A stretch of DNA of 64,000 nucleotides, from contig CM072811.1 of assembly GCA_037013495.1 (NCBI GenBank), positions 15,816,659 to 15,880,658 on the forward strand, in the 5' to 3' direction. Both the position numbers and the translations under genes were made by a program. Of this stretch, positions 10,387-21,514 are shown one piece after another. Position 1 is the first letter of the stretch. Each line of letters starts with the position of its first letter. A model generated the notes under the pieces. The model worked only from the letters and a program-made list of their open reading frames with translations, was not told where the DNA came from and did no database searches. Source of the stretch: Hippophae tibetana. Taxonomy: Eukaryota; Streptophyta; Magnoliopsida; Rosales; Elaeagnaceae.

Positions 10387-12352
10387 TTGGTAGGTGTTAT
10401 TCTTTGAATGATTGGAATGGAGTGAAATGGCTTGAGTATAGTGCAGAGTGAGTGAATAAAGAGATGAATAGATATTTAGGAATTTGGAAGTCTTGAATTT
10501 GAGATTAAATTTTATGGATAGGCGGTGCTAACAGGTTTTAAAAGATCAAATACTAATTTTGAAGTTTGTGCGGGAAGCTTTAAATTTTAGTTTTAGAGAG
10601 CTTTCGTTTTCATTTGTTTCGATTTGATTCGTTAGTACCCGCGTAATAAGTTAATTTGGGCATTTTAGGCGGGGATTGGACGAATGAGAATGAAAATAGG
10701 GGAAATTTGGGCAGGTTGGGTTAATTTAAATTTATCTAAATTAATTCAATTCAAATAAGTAAAATTTTAATTAAAATTGAATTTAATTATTATTAACTCT
10801 AATTCAAATAAAAAAAATTGAACTAGTTTAAATTATATTGAATTGGACCAAATTTTTATTTATATGTATTAATTGATTTTTTTATCTTATTTAACCTAAT
10901 ATTAATTTGAAACATTATAAGTTTTGTTTATAATTTTTTTAATCTAATTAAAATAATAAAAACTTTAAATCAAATTCAATTCATTCTAATAACATTAAAA
11001 ATACAAATAAAAATTTTGTTACATTTTTTACAAAATTGAAAAGTAAAATTTTTAAATACAAAAATATATTTTAAAATAACTCAATGAAACCACTATTTAA
11101 AATTAAAATAAATGATTGTTTGAGATTTGAATATCATATGTAATTGTGATTAGTAATATAATGTATTTGTACATGTAATTAAGAATAATAAAATTATAAG
11201 TAAATTTGATAAACCTATAAACAAATCAATAAATTTGTCTCGTTACTTTACATAAAATAATTCATTAATTCAAAAAAATTGTGATAGATCTTATTTTTAA
11301 ATAAAATTCAAAAATGTTTATATAATTAAATATATTCATTATTGATAAAATATTATATAATTCTTGCAAATAAGTGAATAAAAAATATATGAAAATAAAA
11401 AATATTACAACAAAAATAATAAACAAAATGTGACAAATTTTTCATAACATTAATTAAGAAGTTCGGCGTATAGAAAAATTAAAATAATATTATATAATAA
11501 TAATTATAATTATTTTTTACTTTCCTATTATCTAGTTTGCACAATCAAATCTTAAACCAACCTTAATTTTGTGTGTTATTCAAATTGATCTAAATTGAAC
11601 AAAAATTTAACTCATTCCTATTCAATTCATGTGTTTTAGATTCGTGTCCCATTTAAACAATAAAGTTGGAGTATAAATTATTACATTTAATGAAAATGAC
11701 GACATTTGGGATTGGAATCCTTTTAAGTAATTTGATTCATTTACTAGACTTGGCTGGTAAGCCTAACATAAGTTTAAAACATCTCTTTTTAATTGTGCTA
11801 AAATGAGAATACAATTTTTGACTTAAATATTTTCATTTTTAATAAGTTGCTCAATTTTTAATTAAATATATAATTAAATATAACATGTTACATATAAAGA
11901 TAAAGATAAATGTAACATGTTTATATTATTAACATCAATTACTATCCCTCCATAATTTTGTTTGTATAAAAAAAAGAAAAAAAATTGTCTTAATAGTACT
12001 TTCTAAGTACTTAACAATGAAATATATATCAAAATCCATATACAAAAAAGAAAAATAAAATAAACAAGTTTGAAAAGCTCAATCCCATTGGGAAAAAAAC
12101 ATCAAAATTGTGTATATTAGTTATTAATTTATATTATATCAATAACAAGAAAACATAAACACAAATAACTTGAAACGTCTTAAGAATTAATAACATGAAA
12201 CAATATTTATTAAAGTCTCTCTAGCCATATTCAAAGAAAAAATCATAAGTAAAAAATTAATAACCAATAAAAAGGGTGAGAACTGAGAGAGAGAGAGAAA
12301 AAAACATAAATGGAAGAATCACATATATAGAAATAGAAACCATCTAAAAAAG
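10387..12352. other. AT-rich intergenic DNA, including the PHD gene upstream region
   Basis: The first about 300 bp upstream of the PHD start hold its presumed promoter and 5' leader; a 'gcgggaag' (E2F-like) word lies at about 10570-10577, which is weak evidence. The rest is AT-rich with no coding signal. A short GA run lies near 12280-12300. Confidence 0.4.
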
Positions 12353-13145
12353 ACTACCGGGCGTTGTACCAATAAATAAAAGAGCACTATTCTAAATCAG
12401 ACCGGGTAATTAACCTTATAATCTAATTTTCATATTTAAGTTTATAATGAAAAATACTATATTTCTCTCTAACATTCTTAATATAAAATCTTGAATAAAA
12501 ACAAAATCAATTTATTTTATAGAAATGTTTTACTAATTTAATATTTCGAAAGTAGAACAACGTTATAATTATATCATATTTACAAACAACCAATCATGTT
12601 AAATTTAATCACAAACAAATTAAATATAACATATAAGAATAAAACATAAAAAGATAAATGTAAAGAATCCATTAAAATAATACCTTAAAAGAATCCTTAC
12701 AACAGTTTGATGTTAATTCTGTTGCTGGAAAACCTCTAAACGGATTTGCATCTATGCTTATTGAATTAAAAACTAAAAATTTAAAAAATATAGCTAGTTC
12801 TTCTCAAAAAGAGAAGAACTTAAAAACTAAAAACTAAAAAAATGAAAACTTTCTAGAGAGAGAAAGCTAGAGAGACAAAGTGCTCAGAAAATTGTGTCTT
12901 TTGGAATGAGGGAAAAAGGTCTTTTTATAGATGAGGAAAAGGCCAAAATATGGGGAAAAATATTTCAAAATTTGAATTTGGACACGTTTGAACAGGTTGG
13001 CACGCTTATGGGGTAAGAAAATCTCGATAGATGAGCAGTTGGCATGCGTGGGAGATGGCGATAAGTGTGTTGGCGTGCGTGCGACATGGCGCGGGTAGGA
13101 TGCTGCACATGGGATTCGGTGTGGATGGGCTGATGTGTGTGCTGG
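12353..13145 (-). repeat. family D LTR copy D1, first half (interrupted)
   Basis: It matches the D2 LTR from its 'taccgggcg.ttgtacca' block to the part just before its GC-rich centre, and continues at 14719 after D2. The left (3'-terminal) end of the LTR is missing. GCTGG at 13141-13145 is the target duplication of D2. Confidence 0.75.
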
Positions 13146-14718
13146 TGATGAGCGAAAACCGGCATCGCCGATTCTTGCCAATACATTGGTTTTAATATTT
13201 ATAAAACTCTCGCAAGTGCACGAATCATTTCGAAGAAAATGATAAGTATACTCCCAAGGTCGATCTAAGGAAGGAATGTGTGTGGTTTTTAATTTATTAT
13301 TCAAACTTTTAAAAACGAAATTAAATCCTAAACATCCTGTCACGATAGTTTGTTTTTGTGTTTCTAATCTAATAACATAAAAATAAACATAGATACAGAT
13401 TCAATAAATATTTATGAAAATTTATCATTTATAACAGTGGAGTATTTATGAATGTAATAACTAAATTAATTATGCTTGCTCATATTATCTAGGTTATTTA
13501 AGATATAAATTGATATTTTATTGATTCTTTTTTTTTATATAAATACCACCTTTGGTGGGGTTAGATATTCTTTGTTAACTAAACAAATCAATTAACACCT
13601 ATGGGTGGGGTTGATAACTAATTTGCTTAATTAAATTAATTCCTTTTTCTAAGAGATTGAAAATGAACCATTTAAATGCCACCTTTGGTGGGGTTAGACA
13701 CTTTAAACTTTATTCAAGGTGTCCAAATTAAACCTAAGAATTTAGTTATCCGAGTACTAACTTTCAAGTTTTAAAACCATTACTAAAAACATGTCGTCAA
13801 TACATTTTCAGATAATAATTCTTATAAAAACTTTTGAGATAGAGCTTCACTCTAACTACCGGGCGATTGTACCATCAAATAAAAGAGCACTACTCTAAAT
13901 CAGACCGGATAACTAAACCTTAAAATCTAATTTTCAGGTTTAAGTTTGTAATGAAAAATAATATATTTCTCTCTAACATTCTTAATATAAAATCATGAAT
14001 AAAAATAAAATCAATTCAATTTAGAGATTTTTACCTATTTAATATTTCGCAAGCATAACAACTTTATTATTACATCATGTTTATAAACAGCCAGCACAGT
14101 TAAATTTAATCACAGAAAAATTAAATATAACATGTAAGAATAAAGCATAAAAAATAACTGTAAAGAAAATAAAATCCTTACAGAACTTCGATGCTATTCC
14201 CGTTGCTAGAAAACCTCCAAGCGGAATTTGCACTCCCATTTATTGAATCAAAAAGCTAATAAATTACAAAAACATTACAAGTTCCTCTCAAAAAGAGAAG
14301 AACTCTAAAACTAAGAGAATTTAACTAAAAACTAAGAAACAAACTAAGAAAAGCTTAAAAACTAAGAAATGAGAGAAAGAAAGAAGAGAGAAGTGTGTTT
14401 TGAAGTGAAGGGAGGGGGGGTATTTATAGGTGAGGATGGAGAGAAAAAATGAGTAAAAAAATGTTAAAAAAATGTAAAAACGCGTAATGGAAATGCTGAG
14501 GTCATTGATGACGTCAGCATGACGTCATGGGGCGGCTGCACGTGAAAAATGGGGCGAAAAGGCGTTGGCACGCGCGGAAGGGGATTCCGAAATACCCGTG
14601 ATTCCGAAAAAGACAAATTTATATAAATATATGATAAAACATATAAATATATATATATTTTTAATCAATTAATGTGCATAAAATCATGGTTATTTTAGTG
14701 CTTTTTGAGCACTCATCA
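13146..14718 (-). mobile_element. solo family D LTR (D2) with target duplication GCTGG
   Basis: A complete LTR of 1573 bp. On the minus strand it starts TGATGAGTGC and ends GCTCATCA. The five bases GCTGG occur immediately on both sides (13141-13145 and 14719-14723), so it is a solo LTR left by recombination between the two ends of an inserted element. The minus-strand reading holds the LTR landmarks seen in the full D element: GC-rich upstream part with TGACGTCA and CACGTG, TATA region, and the CCACC-AAA-GGTGG hairpins. The ORF that can be read over its end (starting MTGCLGFNF) recurs in every D LTR and is not a gene. Confidence 0.92.
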
Positions 14719-15053
14719 GCTGGTACGCACAGGAATCTGCTAGAATGGGCAGCTACGCACGGGATTTCAACTATTTTGACATTTTTGACCATTTTGTTCA
14801 AATTGTTTTCCATCTTTTTGAATTTTACTCATTTATTTTCTCAATATATTTGTGTTGTATTGCCTTCAATATTTTTCTTCGTGTCTTTAAGTTATTTTTG
14901 AATGAAAATATCTGAAAAATAATAAAAATACCCATGATTCCGAAAAGATAAATTTATATAAAAATATGATAAAATCATAAAAATTTAAATCTATTTAATC
15001 GATTAAAATACATTAAATCATGATAATTTTAGTGCTTTTTAAGCACCTATTAA
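14719..15053 (-). repeat. family D LTR copy D1, second half
   Basis: It continues copy D1 after the nested D2 and ends at 'gtgctttttaagcacctatta', which corresponds to the mutated 5' end of a D LTR. It is more diverged than D2, as expected for the older, interrupted host. Confidence 0.7.
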
Positions 15054-15514
15054 AACCCACTCCTCATTTTCCTACAAACACTCAATAGGAAAAAGCTAGG
15101 CCAATAATTCTCCAAGTTCCTTGACATTTTTAAGAAGCTGCCTATCAACATCCTCTTCATGGATCCCTTGAACAAATGTTACTATACATGAAATTTATGA
15201 AAGAGATTCTATCAAAGTAGAGAAAAGTTAGAGATTATGAGACTGTTTCCTCTATAGAGGTCTATAGTAGTATAATTGACATAAGTCTACCACCCATGTT
15301 GAGGAACCGTAATACATTTCACAAGAACTCTATATGATGGAGCATATTTGAATAGTGATACCTTTAAAGAAAGTAGCAATAGAGCTAACAAAGGTTTTAA
15401 GTAGTTAAGGAGAGCATGCAGTATAGGTGAAAAGGGTCACCTAGACAACTGTATGTTGCATCGAAGTTGAAAATCTTAATAAGGCCTAGTCAAGGACCTA
15501 AAATGTGACACTTT
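15054..15514 (+). pseudogene. Athila-type gag-protease remnant
   Basis: A plus-strand reading near 15110-15180 gives FSKFLDIFKKLPINILFMDPLNKC, which corresponds to the 'QFSKFL..FKK..INIPF..ALEQ' linker between Gag and protease in the B and C elements of this window. Further scraps follow. The remnant runs into the post-pol hairpin motif and the collapsed LTR. Protease active site, RT and integrase are absent. Confidence 0.45.
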
Positions 15515-15529
15515 TTGGGAGACAACCTG
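15515..15529 (+). other. degenerate post-pol hairpin motif
   Basis: TTGGGAGACAACCTG, a mutated form of the GGG-AGGCAA-CCC hairpin found after pol in other elements here. The preceding 'caaggacctaaaatgtgac' matches the C element at 59065-59083. Confidence 0.5.
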
Positions 15530-15530
15530 C

Positions 15531-15746
15531 TGACTCTATGAAAGTAGAGTCATTAGCGTATTTTTACTTAATTTTTACTTGTTTTATTTAATAAATAGTA
15601 TTTTTGGGGTCAAAAATATTAAAATGTAAACTTTTTTGTGAAAAGGGGTAAAAATATAATTTTTGGAATTTTTTCTTATCATTATATTACTTGTTGTGGT
15701 ACGTATACTTGTGTATTCATTGCATACACTTCGCCTGTGATGATCA
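15531..15746 (+). repeat. collapsed family C LTR (216 bp)
   Basis: It begins with the same terminal hairpin as the 1622-bp C LTR (TGACTCTA/TAGAGTCA), follows it for about 130 bp ('cattagcg.a...aatagtatttttg'), then jumps to its last about 80 bp ('ttatcattatattactt', 'gtatacttg.gtattcattgca...gatca'). The whole middle, including the tandem repeats and R region, is deleted. Confidence 0.7.
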
Positions 15747-16655
15747 TAAACCTAGTTTATTTAAAATTTGTTAATACAATAAAAAATTAAAAAATAGAGT
15801 AGAATTGTTCTCACAATGAAATAAACTAAAATGTTATGTTTTATCAAGAAAATATATATTTTATAGAACCTGATTTATTTTGATTAATTATTCATTATGT
15901 AATTAAGTATCTTATTCTATGCATTTAATTTTTTTTGTTACATATGGTGATAGATTTTAATAAGAAATCACTCACACACTAACTGAATGCATAATTATGT
16001 CATACATGAAGTTTATACTAGTGTGAAAGTCATCATAATAGGGATATTGACTCATGCATATTTCCTTCAAAAATAAAAATAATATGATAAAGAAAATAGC
16101 TATATACAATTAAAATAATTGAATGCGCAAAAACAAAGAGCTAGAAATGGTTATGAAAAAAGAAAAATAAATAATCAATCCCTCTTAAAAATAATGATTG
16201 TAAATATTTACAGAGAATTAAAAAAAGATATTAATTGATAAAGTCCTTTCTTAGTAAATTTTTTATATTATGTGCAAGTATGAATTCAACTGAAATTTTT
16301 GTATGATTGATGATGCTCTTTACTTTAAGATTTTTCTTAACTAATCATAAATAGAAAAATTGACATACTGTTGTAGTTTCATATTTATAACACCTTGAGT
16401 AATTGTCAATATATCACCTTGAGTAATCAATATATCACCAAATTTATTGAGAAATATATATGTACGTTATCAAGATACTAATGCATGTTGTAAGCAATCT
16501 AATTTTGTTTAAGAATGATTTTTATTGTGATGTTCATGTTTGAATAAATCTACTACCTTGATTAAAAAAATTGAAATGAAAATAATTTTTTTAATTTTGT
16601 TTGTTTATCTTTATTTGAGAGGTTATTTGAAAATATTTGAGTGAATATAGGACTT
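15747..16655 (+). other. AT-rich 3' non-coding part of a retroelement
   Basis: No ORF recognised. The stretch leads into a polypurine tract and LTR F, so it is probably the non-coding region between pol and the 3' LTR of that element. Confidence 0.4.
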
Positions 16656-16663
16656 AGGGGGAG
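16656..16663 (+). other. polypurine tract before LTR F
   Basis: AGGGGGAG immediately before the LTR start TGATAAC; the usual primer site for plus-strand DNA synthesis. The same eight bases follow the LTR at 18648-18655. Confidence 0.6.
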
Positions 16664-17339
16664 TGATAACTGTATTTTATATAGTTATTTTTACCTATTT
16701 TATTAATTATAATTGCTATGTTTTCAATGTTCTTAGTTAATTTTAGTTTAATTAATTAGTATTTACTGTTATTTATATATTTTAATAAAATTAAATAATT
16801 TGTATCGAAAAACTTAATTAATTGCAAATTTGGGTCCAAAAATATAATTTCAAATAAAATAGTATTTAATTGCAATTTATAAAAGTCAAAAATATAATTT
16901 AAATTAAATTCGGGCTTGATTTTAATTATTAAAAGTTTAAAAATTTAATTTAAATTAGAAAAGGGCTAAATTGTAATTAAAGAAAGTTGAAAATGTAATT
17001 TGAAATAAATTTGTGGGCCAAAATCCAATTAATGAAAGTTTAATTTTTTGCGCAGGAGTGAAGAACCACGCGCCAAGATTCACGCGTGAAACGTGAACCG
17101 TCCGATCAAAGAATAAATGGCTGAGATTCGCGCGTGCCATGCACGCCCGACCAGATCGCGTGGGTGCAGATTCGTTTACGCGGCTCGGCGCCCGAGTGGG
17201 GCCCACCTGCCGCGCAGGCCGGTGTCCAGGTGGGGTCCACCTCTATGACGCGTTCCAGCCGCTGTCCCCCACATACGCACCTCTGATCCCGTGTGGCGAT
17301 CTCTGCGTGCAACCGGTATTTCCTCGAATCATAAGCTGC

Positions 17340-17576
17340 CACGTGTTCACTCTGAATCCGTTCATCAAATCATAAACTGCCACGTGTCTCACTCTATTTT
17401 CAGCCAATCATATCATGACACGTGGCATGTTATGTTGAGCGCGAAAGCGCAGGATCACGCCGCGTGTAGCCGTTACTCCCTGCGCGACAAACCATTGTGG
17501 CACGTTTCCCTGAGCCAATCAGGAGCTGCCACGTGTCCGCTTTGATTCCTTTCAGCGAATCAGACGCTCACACGTG
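17340..17576 (+). promoter_or_regulatory. cluster of five CACGTG G-boxes
   Basis: Perfect CACGTG palindromes at 17340-17345, 17381-17386, 17419-17424, 17530-17535 and 17571-17576, mostly as GCCACGTGT or ACACGTGGC. They are separated by 'aatca'-type words, and three of the gaps are close to 40 bp, so the block looks like diverged tandem repeats. They lie 180-420 bp upstream of the TATA box. G-boxes are bound by plant bZIP and bHLH factors, including abscisic-acid and light regulators. Confidence 0.75.
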
Positions 17577-17759
17577 GCATGCACAATGAATTTAAAAATG
17601 CAGAATCGGCGCCCCTGTTTCACGCGTGATTTAATTAATATTTTCGATTTGATTTTCGATACAATTTTGTCCCCCACGCGTTTTTATTTATTATTTTTCC
17701 CACACTCCTCTGTCCCCCGCGTGTATTAAATATTAATATTTTTGATGTATTATTTTGGG

Positions 17760-17768
17760 TATAAATAG
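17760..17768 (+). promoter_or_regulatory. TATA box of LTR F
   Basis: TATAAATAG in an AT-to-GC transition downstream of the G-box cluster, as expected for an LTR promoter. Confidence 0.65.
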
Positions 17769-18647
17769 GTGATAAGATGATAGTGTTAAGTTTTTTTTTT
17801 TTGAGTTTGTAATTTTTGGGGTGTTTGTGTGTTGGCTGTGGAACACGTAGAAGCCATTTTTGGCTTTTGTTGTGTTCTGCGTGTGCCAAATATTGGTTCT
17901 AATTTATGTTTTAATTTTCCTTCTTCTTCATCTTATTTTTCTGTATGTGTTGTAATTTTTATTTTAATTTTATGAAGTAATTTAATTTTTCTAGGGTTGC
18001 ATTTGATCTAAATTTATGATGCTTTTATTTTAATTATTTTTTATAGATTTATATGACGTTCGATTTGTTCGTTCTATTTTGTGCTTAATGCTTTTTGATT
18101 ATTTACGAATCTTATCGAAACGATCCGTGGCACATGAATAAACTTGGAAGAGGCATTCGTGTGTATATTGCTCGTAAATAGAATGACATGTATGATGAAG
18201 GATAGGAATATACCCTAATTGTATGTGTGGCCATTCGAAAACTTAAATCGTAATGAATTTCGGTGAATTTATTTCTCATAGAGATATAGTGAATTAATTT
18301 AACGAGGTGTGTTTTTACGGAGCTCAGAAGAGATGTATGAATAAAAATAGAAGTTTTCGGTTGACAAATTAAATGTACAAAAAAATATAAATCAAAAGAA
18401 AATAAAATGATTTGAGTTGATTAATTTGGTGAAAAATTGCAATCCTAGGTTTCTTTAATTTTGTTTTAACTCTTTTCTTACATTTATTCGAATCAACGAT
18501 TATTTTGAATAAAATCAGAGAGATATAATTTTAGTACTCAACAAAATATAGTAACAAATCTCCGTGGGAACGATACTTTACTTACAAATTTTATTACTTG
18601 TGACCGTGTATACTTGCACGTTTTTGTGTGTTGAAAAACACGCAACA

Positions 18648-19404
18648 AGGGGGAGTCTTTACATTTTTCTAGGTTTATACTATTTGATTGATCGACGATA
18701 AACTAGATCGATCGAAGTATGAATGTTGATAAATTGATGTTAATCTCTATCGATTGAACAGGTTCAGTTTATATACTCTCATTTTTTCTCATCCTTTACA
18801 CGAATCCTAAACCCCCTTCTTGGCTCAATTTCTAATTTTCACTTAAAATCACACCAAATTCACTCATTTTTGTCCCTACGACAATTAGAATTGATTTCTA
18901 TTTCATTTTCATAAATCAATATATACAAAAAACACATTTTTGGGTAGAAATCATCACATCTTCATTATCCCCATTTTCCCTTATTTTCTCACAAAATAAA
19001 CACTCTTTTTGAGCTTGTTTCTACAACCCCTTCCCAACAACAATTCCTTGATCTTGATTCTTCATTTTGTTTGGAAAATTTCAATAGTTTGGGTAAATTT
19101 TCAATATAGTGGTGTTTTTGTCTTTTTGGATTTTGGTTTGGTTTCTGTAGATGTTGTGAACTTCCTCCCGATGCTACAACCTGACATTTCGCTCAATGGT
19201 GGGATTTTGAATCCGAATTTAGGTATAACACTACTTTTTTCTAGATATTCAATTTTATTTGAGCATGGGATAACTTGGATAAAATTTCATGAAATTGGAA
19301 TTATTCGAGCTGTTAGGGATCTAGGTTGGAAATCCCTATTTACATAGCCAAATTATGTTATCCATCCCTTGTAGGTGAACTGTTGATATCTCATCTCAGA
19401 GAAT
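18648..19404 (+). pseudogene. unassigned stretch with a 112-codon reading frame
   Basis: The frame at 19009-19347 reads MSLFLQPLPNNNSLILILHF at its start and IIRAVRDLGWKSLFT at its end. The C-terminal 'ITWIKFHEIGIIRAVRDLGW' and the 'YVIHPLVGELL' after the stop resemble, weakly, the retroelement-associated plant proteins with a '..LGW..L......LV.EF' pattern. I do not recognise it with confidence. The 5' part is AT-rich and non-coding. Confidence 0.25.
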
Positions 19405-19530
19405 TGATCGCCACACACGAAGTGTATGCAATGAATATGCAAGTATACGTATCGCAACAAGTAATATGATGATAAGAAAAGATCATTCTCATTGAGATTA
19501 TTTTATTAGAAACTAATTTTTAAGAATATT
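19405..19530 (-). repeat. family C LTR 3' end, minus strand
   Basis: The reverse complement matches the last about 125 bp of the C LTR: 'aaaattagtttctaataaaataatc', 'ttatcat.atattacttgtt', 'cgtatacttgcatattcattgcatacacttcgtgtg', ending ATCA. Confidence 0.7.
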
Positions 19531-19544
19531 ATTACTGAAGAAAC

Positions 19545-20700
19545 CATTTGACCGACGTTGTTTCCTTTTTCATTAAGGGACAAGGCCAGAGGTTGGCTAC
19601 AATCTCTACAACCGGGAAGCATCACTAGTTGGTAAGACATGGTAGAAAAGTTTCTTCCTAAATTCTTTCCACCTATAAAAACATCCCAACTCAGGAATGA
19701 GATTGGTCAATTCAAGCAAAATGATTTTGAGACACTTTATGAAGAATGAGAAAGATATAAAGATATGATTTGGCATTGCCCTCAACATGGATTTTCGGAT
19801 TGGTTGCAAGTTCAAATGTTCTATAATGAGTTAAATGGGAAAATTGGAACAATAGTTGATGTTTCTTCTGGTGGAACTTTGATGTCAAAGACAGCTAAGG
19901 GTGCTACCTCTCTTTTGGAAGAAATAGAATTAAAGAACTATAAATAGCCAACTGAAAGATCTATGGATAAGAAAGTTACTGGGATTCATGAATTGGAGCT
20001 GTTTGCTGCCCTTTTTCAACTAAAGTTGCTTCTCTATCTCATCAAATTTTAGCCTTGATAGCCAAAAGAATACCACAAAGTGCAAAATATGTTATAGATT
20101 TAAGTATGATAGTTCTGATGAATGAAGCAAGTCAAGAACAAGTTTTATACATCAACAATCGGAACTACAACTATTGTGGTAATCCTAAGAAAAATTACTA
20201 CCATCTAGGGCTTCAAAATCATGAGAATTTTTATTATGGAAACACAAAGAATGTGCTGCAACCTTCTCTAGGGTTTGATAGTCAACCAAGCGAAAAGAAG
20301 ATGTCACTTGAGGATGCCATGGTTTTCTTTGTTGAGGAGACCAAAGCAATGTTTAAAAAGAATGATTCATGTTTGGATAACATTGAGACTCATTGTAGAA
20401 ATATAGGAGCCAATATGAAAAAAAAATTAAGTGAAAATTGGGCAACTAGCCACAACCATCAATACTCAACAAAGAGGAATGCAAGGCCATAACACTTAGG
20501 AGTGGAAAAGAAATTGAGAGGTTGCCATCAAAGGAAACCGAGTCCATCCATACAGCTTCAAATAATGGCCAAAGCAATCATAAAGTAGAAGAAGAGGGAA
20601 TTCATGATACACTAAGAGAGACTGACATGCGTTCATCAATTTCATTTTATAACAATCCTCTTATTCTCTTTACTCCACTTCCTTATCCTCAATGCTTTAA
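19545..20700 (+). pseudogene. B1 gag remnant (Athila-type)
   Basis: Gag of a Ty3/gypsy element. The block 'LFPFSLRDKARGWLQSLQPG', 'KFFPPIKTSQLRNEIGQFKQ', 'ERYKDMIWHCPQHGFSDWLQVQMFYNEL' and 'SSGGTLMSKTAKGATSLLEE' is the conserved capsid region. Later parts (from 20280, 'MSLEDAMVFFVEETKAMFKK') belong to the Gag C-terminal region. Stops at 19660 and 19747 and several frameshifts occur. No intact zinc knuckle was found. The family B copy at 30966-32330 aligns along its length. Confidence 0.75.
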
Positions 20701-21493
20701 AAAATAAATTTAGATAAGCAATTTTCTAAGTCTTTGGATATCTTTAAGAAAATTCAAATAAATATTCATTTTTTAGGTGCCTTAGAACAAATACCTAATT
20801 ATTCCAAATTCTTGAAGGACAACATTTCCAAGAAGGGAAGGTTGGAGGAGTTCGAAACAGTGAAGTTTTATGAAAAATTTAGTGCCATTCTTCAAAAGAA
20901 ATTACCTCAAAAATTAAAAGATTTATGGGGTTTTAGATTGCCTTGCACTTGGAAATTAATTTTTTGATAAAGTTTTATGTGATCATAGTGCTAACATTAA
21001 TCTTATGCCACTATCTATTTATAGGATATTAGGACTTGGAGAGATGAAACAAATAACAATTGCTTTGCAACTAGCAGACCCATTCATCAAGTATCCACGT
21101 GGAATCATAGAAGATGTATTGGTAAAGGTGGATAAATTTATTTTTCCTACTAATTTTGTGGTGTTAGTTATGGATGAAGAATAAGATGTCCCATTAATTC
21201 TTGGCCGACCATTCTTGGCTATGGGAAGGGTTTTAATGGATGTTCAAAATGGTGTGTTAACATTAGGAGTGAACAAGGAAGAAGTTATGTTCAACATCTA
21301 CGAAGCTATGAGATTTCCAGAAGATCCAAGCACTTTCTTTCAGGTAGATAACATTGAACAATGTGAAGTAGAAGCCTTTCAAAAATATATGCCAACCGAT
21401 CACCTAGAACGATGTATCACCACTTCATCTCATGCTTATGATTTTAATAACTTTGTTGTTTTTGAACTTTATTTAACTTTTGTTAGTGAATAA
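20701..21493 (+). pseudogene. B1 protease region remnant
   Basis: Starts with the linker 'KQFSKSLDIFKKIQINIHFLGALEQIPNYSKF' and continues into the retropepsin domain. The active-site region reads VLCDHSANINLMPLSIY where the D element has [14 protein letters not shown], so Asp is kept but Leu-Gly are lost. The flap-side block 'ADPFIKYPRGIIEDVLVKVDKFIFPTNFVVL' and 'VPLILGRPFLAMGRVLMDVQNG' follow. Frameshift near 20965 and stops at 20965 and 21181. Confidence 0.75.
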
Positions 21494-21514
21494 TTTCTCC
21501 ACTATGTATTTACC

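Larger units (their letters stand above)
16664..18647 (+). repeat. family F LTR, 1984 bp, G-box rich
   Basis: It starts TGATAAC after a polypurine tract and ends CAACA. It contains a GC-rich promoter-like block (about 17040-17620), a TATAAATAG box at 17760-17768 and a transcribed region. It ends with the 'aatctccgtgggaacgatac...acttgcacgt' block, common near the 3' ends of plant gypsy LTRs. No primer-binding site follows, so it is read as a 3' or solo LTR. Only one copy lies in the window, so the ends rest on motif and flank evidence. Confidence 0.65.

Noticed and set aside
12867-13343. Open frame starting MTGCLGFNF and similar frames at 25767-26060, 37376-37615 and 48802-49086
   Set aside because: They are the same stretch near the 3' end of each family D LTR read in frame; the repeat explains them and no protein family is recognised.
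17106-17545. Open frames over the G-box region of LTR F
   Set aside because: Produced by the GC-rich promoter-like block; no homology or plausible start context.
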